Shown: positions 1 to 6,171 of the stretch, piece by piece
Numbering within the stretch: the stretch's first letter is position 1
Layout of the letters: every line of letters begins with the position of its first letter
Source: Baffinella frigidus
Lineage: Eukaryota; Cryptophyceae; Cryptomonadales; Baffinellaceae
Length of the DNA stretch: 10,131 nt
Reading direction: 5' to 3'
Assembly: GCA_026770585.1 (NCBI GenBank)
Contig: MU646415.1
Coordinates: forward strand, 669,140-679,270
Notes under the pieces: generated by a model
The model's input: the letters and a program-made list of their open reading frames with translations, nothing else
Databases searched by the model: none
Told to the model about the DNA's origin: nothing
Made by a program: the position numbers and the translations under genes

Positions 1-127
1 CCCCAAACCCCAAGCCCCAAACCCCAAACCCCAAACCCCAAGCCCCAAGCCCCAAGCCCTAAACCCCAAACCCCAAACCCCAAACCCAAACCCCAAACCC
101 CAAACCCAAACCCCAAACCCTAAATCC
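1..127. repeat. Degenerate telomere-like array (CCCCAAA / CCCAAA / CCCTAAA)
   Basis: Seen: almost uninterrupted 6-7-nt units of CCCCAAA with CCCCAAG, CCCAAA and CCCTAAA variants from the first base to about 127. The C-rich strand reads 5' to 3' from the window's left edge, the polarity of a left chromosome end with TTTAGGG-type telomeres. The units are variant-rich, more like subtelomeric or interstitial telomeric repeat than a pure terminal array. Similar tracts recur through 5200-9640, so this alone does not prove a chromosome end. Confidence 0.8.
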
Positions 128-168
128 AGGTGTGAATCTATATGTAATAGACTCGTTGGCGGAGAAGC

Positions 169-805
169 GGATGGGGCTTGGGAAATCGTGGAAGATGGAA
201 GAACCAATCCCCAAGGTCCCACCAGCCACCCGACGTGAACCAAATCGGATTGGATCGGATCTTTTTCTCCACCAGGAGTAACGGCCCAGCTTTTATTGTC
301 CATCTATTCGCACCGTAGGAGATCCCTAGGTCCCTAGGGGGTTGGTACCGTAGGGTCCTGGTATCCAGATCGCTCCACTACCCGGATTTGATCCGGATGG
401 GGCTTGGGAAATCGTGGAAGAGGGAAGAGCCGATCCCCAAGGTCCCACCAGCCACACAGCCGACTTCGAGTTTTTTTTGAATAACCCCTAAGCGATAAAA
501 CCTAGGACCCTACGGTAGGCGACCCGTAGGGGCATAGGGGGGTTCCTACGGATAAGGTAACGGAAACTCGGCCCGTTTTGGGCCGAAAATCCCGTCGCAG
601 CCCGCTGTGTGGACACCCGACGTGAACCAAATCGGGTTGGACCCGGGCTTGTTTCTCCACCAGGAGTAACAACCCAGCTTTTACTGTCCATCTATTCGCA
701 CCGTAGGAGATCCCTAGGTCCCTAGGGGTTTTGGTACCGTAGGGTCCTGGTACCCAAACAGATCGCTCCACAACCCGGATTTGATCCAGAAGGGGCTTGG
801 ATTTT
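169..805. repeat. Tandem duplication of a ~226-bp unit, one copy interrupted by a MITE
   Basis: Unit 1 spans 169-394. Unit 2 starts at 395 with the same GGATGGGGCTTGGGAAATCG sequence and runs to about 787. A third copy begins near 788 but fades within about 20 bases. The paired stretches 229-394 and 614-787 match closely, including CTCCACCAGGAGTAAC, ATCTATTCGCACCGTAGGAG and the CCCGGATTTGATCC end. Unit 2 is longer because a foldback element lies at 452-612. No coding potential is convincing here: the two overlapping 67- and 89-codon minus-strand frames cross the repeat and MITE boundaries and look accidental. Confidence 0.85.
452..612 (-). mobile_element. MITE family 1, copy 1 (TIR CCACACAGC, 161 bp)
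   Basis: Seen: the element begins CCACACAGC and ends GCTGTGTGG. Its reverse complement aligns along its length with elements at 4540-4701 and 5592-5759, sharing the GTTACCTTATCC stretch, GTAGGAACCCCC, the CTACGG...CTACCGTAGGG core and a TTATCGCTTAGGGGTTATT-like subterminal block. It has no coding capacity, so it is presumably moved by a transposase encoded elsewhere. It interrupts a tandem unit whose sister (near 222-231) lacks the element. Comparing filled and empty sites suggests at most a 2-3-bp target duplication, but the exact boundary is ambiguous. Confidence 0.85.
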
Positions 806-1390
806 TTTGCAAGATGCCGAAACCAGTCCCGAAGTTCTGAGACGATTGGTTCTATCTCTTATCCGCCTGCGTCCTCCTGAGAGGACGGCGCTTCATTCAC
901 CATTTTTGGGATCGGCCACTCCTGAATGGAAAATTCTAGAAAAATAACCAGCTTGTCAGGCTCGCTAAGCTGGAAAAATTGAGTAATTGGTGCTTAACGA
1001 TCTGAGAAAATCCTGATTTTTTAGACCCGGGAAACCCTCGTCCGCACCACTCAAATCCTTAGGGACCTCTTCAGTAAATTTGGTTGAATCCGTTTTAAAA
1101 TTAAAACGTTTCGGCAGAAAAGGGATAGAGCTTTTGACCTGGCGTGGCAGAACATGTTTTAAATTATTTTCACATTTTCGGTCCAAATATTGACCTATTT
1201 TGAATATGATTTCGCGCACTCTAAACGCTCAACCCTAAAACAGGTTTTAGGATAGCCTCGTGTGGCCTGGCGTTGCATGTTTCGCCTATTTGATATTCAA
1301 TACTCAATAATCAATAATTAATAAAATCATGTAATCAGCATGATTTTGCGCACTCTAAACCCTAAACGCTAAGCTCTAAAACAGGGAGGG
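806..1390. other. AT-rich stretch without a recognised gene; short direct repeat and hairpins
   Basis: The stretch contains a small hairpin at 870-887 (GTCCTC, CTGA loop, GAGGAC) that resembles one at 9484-9500. A direct repeat of about 45 bp is present: GATTTCGCGCACTCTAAACG near 1209 and GATTTTGCGCACTCTAAACC near 1343, each followed by CTAAAACAGG-like sequence. A short palindrome CCTAAAAC-AG-GTTTTAGG lies at 1234-1251. It is followed by a 16-bp match (1250-1265) to the end of the foldback element at 6356-6536. An 84-codon minus-strand open frame (965-1219) exists, but I recognise no family in it and see no splice or repeat support, so it is not called as a gene. Confidence 0.5.
1250..1265 (+). 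repeat. Solo terminal sequence matching the 6356-6536 foldback element
   Basis: Seen: GGATAGCCTCGTGTGG is identical to the right terminus of the foldback element at 6356-6536. No matching left terminus was found upstream, so this may be a truncated or internally decayed copy, or a chance junction. The neighbouring AT-rich DNA does not obviously align with that element's interior. Confidence 0.45.
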
Positions 1391-2790
1391 ACGCTTCTGC
1401 AGGAGGGGATCGCGACTCTACTGCAGGTTGCGAGCCTCCCCCTTTTTTTACTACTTCATAAGTACATGTAAGGACTATAAAGCTACATTTGTACGAGCCC
1501 TCCTTTTACACATAGTTGTATATAGTATATAACTACATGTATGGACTATATAACTACATGTATATACTGTAAAACTACATGTATAGACTGTAAAACTACA
1601 TTTAAAGCTTCTGCAGGAGGGGATCGCGACGCTTCTGCAAGTTACGACCCCCCCCCCCTTTTACAACTATATGTAAGACTATCCCTTATATGCCTGCGCC
1701 GCCTCAAGTCGTCACTTCGTCAAAATATCGATTTTGACATTTTATCGCGACGCTACTGCAGGTTGGGAGCCCCCCTTTTTTATATGTAAGACTATATGTA
1801 AGACTATAAAACTAAATGGTATGAGCCCCCCCCTTTTACAACTTTATAAGTACATGTAAGGACTATAAATGTAAATGTGTACGAGTCACCTTTTTTACAA
1901 GTTTGTGTATAGACTATATAACTACATGTATGGACTGTATAACTACATGTATAGACTGTAAAACTACATGTAAAGCTTCTGCAGGAATCGCGACGCTACT
2001 GCAGGTTACGAGAATCCTCCCTTTTTTACAACTATATGTAAGACTACAAAACTACCTTTCACGAGCCCTCTTTATACATATAGTTGTATAGACTTCTTTA
2101 CTTCTTTATTACTCTCGATACAGGTCCTAGATAGGCCCTTAAGCCTTGAGTTGTATAGACTATATAACTGCATGTATGGACTATGTATGGGCTATATAAA
2201 TACATATATATATTACAAACGTGTAGAGCTTCTGCAGGAGGGAATCGCGACGCTACTGCAGGTTGCGGCCCCCCCCTTTTTACAACTTTATAAGTACATG
2301 TATGGACTATAAAGCTACATGTGTACGAGCCCTCCTTTTACATATAGTTGCATAGACTATATCACTACATGTATGGGCTCTATAACTACATGTATGGATT
2401 ACATAACTACATGAATGGACTGTATAACTACATATATAGACTGTAAAACTACATGTAAAGCTTCTGCAGGAATCACGACGCTGCTGCAGGTTACGAGCCC
2501 CCTTTTTTACAACTTTATGAGTATATGTAAGGACTAAAAAACTACATGTATACGAGCCCTCCTTTTTACAACTTTATGTATAGACTATATAACCACATGT
2601 ATGGACTATACAAGTACATGTATGGACTATACAAGTACATGTATGGACTATATAACTGCATGTATGGACTGTATAACTACATTCATGGACTATACAAGTA
2701 CATTTATGGACTATATAAAACATATATGGACTGTATAACTACATGTAGGGACTATAGAACTACATCAATGGACTATGAAACTAGACGTGT
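1391..2790. repeat. Higher-order minisatellite: ~21-bp unit plus GC-rich PstI-site spacer
   Basis: Seen: a degenerate 20-21-bp unit (ACTACATGTATGGACTATAT-like) repeats many times and is most regular at 2570-2780. Interspersed is a GC-rich spacer with GCTTCTGCAGGA, ATCGCGACGCTACTGCAGG, a C/T homopolymer-rich run and ACAACTTTATAAGTACATG. Spacer starts lie near 1393, 1607, 1746 (partial), 1975, 2228 and 2460, so the higher-order unit is irregular at about 140-250 bp. Because 21 is a multiple of three, the array gives an apparent heptapeptide-repeat frame at 2546-2857 (MYGLYKY-type). That frame is a by-product of the repeat period and is not called as a gene. The array stops abruptly at the foldback element starting at 2791. 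Confidence 0.85.
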
Positions 2791-2929
2791 CCACTTAGCA
2801 GCGGCCGAAGATATTTTCCCCCGGATTCTCGGGGTAAATTCTGGTTGGAATCCATAGCCATGGATAAGATTATAGTACAAATAGTTTAGATGGACTGCAT
2901 CCGTGAAGACCCCGGTGGCTGCTAAGTGG
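2791..2929. mobile_element. Foldback/MITE-like element with 12-bp TIR CCACTTAGCAGC
   Basis: Seen: CCACTTAGCAGC at 2791-2802 is exactly inverted as GCTGCTAAGTGG at 2918-2929, giving a 139-bp element. The interior has no useful open frame. No clear target-site duplication is visible (left flank ACGTGT, right flank GCGGGG). Only one copy is in this window, so mobility is inferred from structure alone. It sits exactly at the right edge of the minisatellite. Confidence 0.6.
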
Positions 2930-3010
2930 GCGGGGAACTCTGACATTAATGCCGGTCTCTCGCTAAGTGCACTCCGACCCACAAGATTTCAGCTAAGTCA
3001 ACCATCTCAC

Positions 3011-3105
3011 CTAAGTCAACTTTCCCCTGATTTCGGTTAGATGGACCCTGGTCTGGGACCAGACATTTGACTTAAGGCGCTAGCTTTCAAGGGGAGTTGA
3101 CTTAG
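3011..3105. repeat. Foldback arms built on CTAAGTCAACTT
   Basis: Seen: CTAAGTCAACTTTCCCCT (3011-3028) is inverted as AGGGGAGTTGACTTAG (3090-3105), with weaker homology continuing outward (CATCTCAC against GCGAAATGATG). The intervening ~60 bp contains CTGGTCTGGGACCAG, a second small palindrome. This is the first strong instance of the GTCAAC-rich sequence that dominates to about 5580. It may be a foldback element; no other full copy was recognised. Confidence 0.6.
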
Positions 3106-3170
3106 GCGAAATGATGTGGCTCCGAGGGAAGTGGGGGATGCACCCGGCGCGAAAATGGATTTCATCCGGA

Positions 3171-3288
3171 CGAGTATTTATGATAAATACGCACCGGCAA
3201 CGAAGTTTACCGCACAAATGCTTTAATAATTACTAGTATGATCCATTTGTGTAGTAAATTTCGTTTCCGGTATTCATCATAAATACTC
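3171..3288. mobile_element. MITE family 2, copy 1 (long ~47-bp terminal inverted repeats)
   Basis: Seen: the left arm CGAGTATTTATGATAAATAC and following bases to about 3220 pair with the right arm ending AAATACTCG at 3288, nearly continuously over about 47 bp. The loop contains TTTAATAATTACTAGTATG. The reverse complement of the central ~70 bp (AACGAAATTTACTACAC, then TCATACTAGTAAT) closely matches the core of the element at 8732-8868. The outer arms of the two elements are unrelated. No coding content; mobility is inferred from structure and copy number. Confidence 0.75.
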
Positions 3289-3825
3289 GCCGCGATTAGA
3301 TTATAGCCTCGTTGAATGTGGACCCTAATAATACCACAAGCTAACGCCAGCGAGGTACTTAGAGCCTACGGATTGCCTACGGTAGGAAGGGCGGCTCCTA
3401 CGACTTTTAAATTGTTTTGCATTATAAAGTCCCGTTCTTCTTGGTTATGAGCCCCCAGTTTTTTTCTTTTCTTTGTCACTTTCAAACTTGACACAGTGTG
3501 AGGACCGGGTCCTGGACGGGCCCGCCTCAGGGGAAAAGGGCTCTAAGGGTGAGTCCTATATTGGGGAAAACCTCACTAAGTAGAGTTGTAATTGACTTAT
3601 GGAGTAAAGGCATCACAGATTCGTCCCGGGTTTCACATCTCTTGGCCTCACGAAAACACCACATAACGCCCAAAGTTGACAGTTCACCCCCAGATTCGTC
3701 AACTTTCGGTCGGTCGGCCTGATAATGGGTCCCAATATTGACGTTTGATTAGTCAACTTCTCGTTCGCAGGTTTCGGTCGGCCCAATAATGACTTTTGGT
3801 CCACATGTTGACTTTACAGGTCGAG
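3289..3825. other. No recognised gene; fragments of nearby repeats
   Basis: The stretch holds a short fragment resembling the MITE family 1 core (GCCTACGGATTGCCTACGGTAGG at about 3365-3387). It also has GGTTATGAGCC at 3443-3453, the same 11 bases that start the intron after the signal-peptide exon at 4925. GTCAAC/GTTGAC cores occur at about 3675, 3698 and 3753. A 74-codon plus-strand frame and an overlapping 63-codon minus-strand frame have no recognisable features and overlap the repeated GTCAAC motifs, so I do not call them. Confidence 0.4.
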
Positions 3826-3826
3826 G

Positions 3827-3889
3827 TCGGGGATCCCATCATCCTGGGGGTCAAGCTTCCAGAGTACCTCCATTCTGCCTCCCCCCAGG
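3827..3889 (+). repeat. Dispersed ~64-bp direct repeat, copy 1
   Basis: Seen: CGGGGATC, ATCATCCTGGGGGTCAAGCT, TCCAGAGTACCTCCATTCTG and CCTCCCCCCAGGT align with 4373-4438 at only a few differences. A partial third copy (CAGAGTACATCGATTCTGCC onward) lies at 4190-4216. The right edge, CCCCAG followed by GT, could be mistaken for a splice acceptor, but the shared segment has no stable reading frame. Confidence 0.75.
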
Positions 3890-4060
3890 TTAATCCATCC
3901 TGGAGGCCACTTCAGGGCAAATCGATGGTTTCTTAGTCAACTCCCATACAAATGCGCCCGAAATCCGGGCGCATCTGTGGGAGATTGACTTAAGATAGAT
4001 AGATAGATAGACTTAAAATACTCAAGATTTGCCCCTGGACTGTCTCCAGGGTGGATCCCC
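3888..4060. repeat. Nested foldback: outer arms 3888-3923/4026-4060, inner hairpin 3932-3993
   Basis: Seen: GATTTGCCCCTGGACTGTCT (from 4026) is the imperfect reverse complement of 3888-3923. Inside it, 3933-3960 pairs with 3966-3993 through TTAGTCAACTCCCATACA and AATGCGCCCG against CGGGCGCAT and CTGTGGGAGATTGACTTAA, with a 5-base loop AAATC. A GATA tetranucleotide run (3994-4011) follows the inner hairpin. This may be two foldback insertions, one nested within the other. Confidence 0.7.
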
Positions 4061-4107
4061 TATATTAAATCCTAGCACTCGCGGACTATTCCTAAGTTGA
4101 CATGCTG

Positions 4108-4323
4108 GGTTTGGGGTACGAATCCGTCAACTTTGGAGCGGAAAAGAGCCCGGGCTCACCGAACTGGCGGGCCCCAATAGACCGCTTTCAGAGTACATCG
4201 ATTCTGCCTCACCCCAGTTATCACCCCCACTAAAATCCTAGCGCTCTCTCAGTCTATTTGGGCCCATTTGGTGAGCCCGGGCTCGTTTCTGCCCCAAAGT
4301 TGACGGATTTGTACCGCAGACCC
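4108..4323. repeat. Inverted repeat (~72-bp arms) with GTCAACTTTGG core
   Basis: Seen: arm 1 (4108-4183) contains AATCCGTCAACTTTGGAGCG and AGAGCCCGGGCTCACC. Arm 2 (4251-4323) is its imperfect inverted copy, with GGTGAGCCCGGGCTCG and AAAGTTGACGGATTTGTACC. A third copy of the arm in the same orientation as arm 1 lies at 5414-5491, and a deleted remnant begins near 5166. The ~65-bp centre includes a fragment of the 3827-3889 repeat. It is either a foldback element or an inverted duplication. Confidence 0.75.
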
Positions 4324-4356
4324 CGGCGTGTCAACTTACCCCGGCGTGTCAACTTA
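4321..4356 (+). repeat. 18-bp perfect tandem duplication carrying GTCAACTTA
   Basis: Seen: CCCCGGCGTGTCAACTTA occurs twice in succession, 4321-4338 and 4339-4356, without mismatches. It adds two more copies of the GTCAACTT core characteristic of this region. Confidence 0.9.
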
Positions 4357-4372
4357 GTAAAAGTCAGCCAAC

Positions 4373-4438
4373 TCGGGGATCGCATCATTCTGGGGGGTCA
4401 AGCTTCCAGAGTGCCTCCATTCTGCCTCACCCCAGGTA
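4373..4438 (+). repeat. Dispersed ~65-bp direct repeat, copy 2
   Basis: Near-identical to 3827-3889 (see that entry): shared TCAAGCTTCCAGAGT and CCTCCATTCTGCCTC blocks, ending CCCCAGGTA. The sequence from here to 4539 holds nothing I recognise. Confidence 0.75.
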
Positions 4439-4539
4439 CTATCCCCTTTGTGAAGTCGTTTAGAATCCACGGTCCACTCTACAGTGTCTGCAAGGGGTAA
4501 GTGGCTCCAATAATTCATCGATTTGGTCAGACCGTGAGG

Positions 4540-4701
4540 GCACACAGCGGGCTACGCAGGGAAAAAAGCTTCAGAATCAAGCCATTTCCGGTTACCTCAT
4601 CTGTAGGAACCCCCTCTATGTCCCTACGGGTTGCCTACCGTAGGATCGTAGGTCTTATCGCTTAAGGGTTATTCGAAATCCCTCCGAAGTCCGCTGTGTG
4701 G
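4540..4701 (+). mobile_element. MITE family 1, copy 2 (162 bp)
   Basis: Seen: starts GCACACAGCGGGCT and ends GTCCGCTGTGTGG. It shares GTTACCTCATCTGTAGGAAC, CCCTACGGGTTGCCTACCGTAGG and TTATCGCTTAAGGGTTATTC with the reverse complement of 452-612. The left segment (CAGGGAAAAAAGCTTCAGAA) has diverged from the other two copies, which carry a GGCCCG...CGGGCC inner palindrome there. Non-coding and non-autonomous. Confidence 0.85.
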
Positions 4702-4763
4702 GGTTGGTGGTAGCATGGATTCCGCATCTGTTTGCCACACGAAAACACAATTAAACACCGCCT

Positions 4764-4899
4764 AAAGTTAACGACTCTTTCACTCAACCGTCAACTTTTG
4801 CCTCTCGTGCGCAGAGTTGACCACTGTTTTACTCAACTGCCAACTTTTACCCCTCGTGCCCAAAGTTGACGACTGTTTCACTCAACCGTCAACTTTTGC
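4764..4899 (+). repeat. 49-bp minisatellite, 2.8 units, immediately upstream of the signal-peptide exon
   Basis: Seen: units at 4764-4812, 4813-4861 and 4862-4899, each with AAAGTTGACGACTGTTTCAC, TCAACCGTCAACTTTTG and CCCCTCGTGC. Each unit contains one GTTGAC (GTTAAC in unit 1) and one GTCAAC-type core (GCCAAC in unit 2) facing each other. A related sentence occurs near 8355 (CCAAAAGTTGATGATTGTTT). The overlapping 60- and 87-codon frames here read through the repeat; only the ATG at 4925 looks like a real start. Confidence 0.85.
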
Positions 4900-4924
4900 G
4901 TGTGTCAACTTTTGCCCCTCGCAG

Positions 4925-4970
4925 ATGGCGTCGAGCAACGCCTTCTTCCTCCTCCTCTCCTCCGTCGCAG
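4925..4970 (+). CDS. Candidate first coding exon: signal-peptide-like N-terminus
   Basis: Seen: GCAG precedes ATGGCG, and 15 codons plus one base follow: MASSNAFFLLLSSVA and the first base of a glycine codon. GTTATGAG comes next and can serve as a GT donor. A short polar start and a hydrophobic core FFLLLSSVA is the usual layout of a secretory signal peptide, so a secreted or membrane-targeted product is inferred. The exon ends in phase 1, exactly the phase in which the A modules (6019, 6305, 6738) begin, so splicing gives ...SSVA-G-IIKDGES. Without splicing the frame runs only to YEPHETVD and stops at 5000. The intron-start string GGTTATGAGCC recurs at 3443-3453 and, inverted, at 9006-9016. 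That could mean copies of this exon boundary are dispersed, or that the string is itself repetitive. No family is recognised. Confidence 0.45.
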
Positions 4971-6132
4971 GTTATGAGCCTCACGAGACAGTTGACTGAC
5001 CACGCAACGATGACCTGTGCACCAAATCCCTCTGTTTTCAAAAAGTCAACTCGCCTTCCATCGCCCACAAATCTGTCAACTTATCCGGATTCCGGACATG
5101 CTGAGCCTTACCGACTATCCTTAAGTTGACATGCTGAGCCTTACCGACTTTTCTTAAGTTGACATGCTGGGTGTGCGGTACCGTCGCAGGGTTTGCCGAG
5201 ACCTAAACCCACCCCAAACCTCAAACCCTAAACCCTATACCCCAAACACCAAACCCTAAACCCCAAACACCAAACCCCGAACACGTTTCACACGCAACCC
5301 TGTTCCCTACCCTACACCCTAACCCCTAACCCAGGCATCATCAGGTTGTGACCCTCATCGACTATTCTCAAGTTGACATGCTGAGCCTTACCGACTATTC
5401 TTAAGTTGACATACTGGGTGCGCGGTACAAATCCGTCAACTTTGGAGCGGAAAAGAGCCTTGGCTCGCCAAGTTGCCGAGACCATATAGTCTGAGACAGA
5501 GCTAGTCCTCTTCCGTCGCCGGTCTTGAGCCACAATAGGCACCTTACGTTGACTTCGTGGTAAAAATCCGTCAACTCAAGAATAGAACTGGCCACACAGC
5601 GGGCTTTCGAAGGGATTTTCGGCCCGATTCGGGCCGACTGTCCGTTACCTTATCCTTAAAAATCCAACCCCTCTATAACCCTACGGAACTAGCTACCGTA
5701 GGGCCTATGGACTATTCACTGAGGGGTTATTCAAACTCCCTTCGGAGTCTGCTGTGTGGTGTGGGGTTTAGGGTTTAGAGCGCACGGTTTAAAGCCCCCC
5801 CCCTCTGCGTAACCCCCCCCCTAAACCCTAAACCCTAAACCCTAAACCCTAAACCTTGAACTCTAAACCCCAAACCCCAAACCCTAAACTTTCAACCCTA
5901 AACCCTAAATCCTCAACCCCAAATTCCCAACCCCAAACCTCAAACCGCAAACCCCAAACACGTTACACACGCAGCCCTCACCCCTACCCTACACCCTACA
6001 CCCTAACCCCTAACCCAGGCATTATCAAAGATTGCGAATCCGGCGGCAAACTCTCAAAAGAGGAGGCAGAGAGAGCCCTTCTAGGAGGGTGTCCTCTTAC
6101 AATCTTTTGGAACCCCTGTGTAACCTTCAACC

Positions 6133-6171
<39 letters not shown>

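Noticed and set aside
965-1219. 84-codon minus-strand open frame in AT-rich DNA
   Set aside because: No recognisable motif, no splice context, and no repeat copy to test for conservation; frames of this length occur by chance in such sequence.
2546-2857. Repetitive protein with MYGLYKY heptads
   Set aside because: The frame is generated by a 21-bp minisatellite whose other blocks contain stops and frameshifts, and it runs on into a foldback element.
3498-3804. Overlapping plus- and minus-strand short frames
   Set aside because: No recognisable protein features, opposite-strand overlap, and the region is made of GTCAAC-type repeat.
4817-4999. 60-codon frame starting upstream of the signal-like ATG
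   Set aside because: Its first 35 codons are the 49-bp minisatellite; only the internal ATG at 4925 has signal-peptide character and a plausible boundary.
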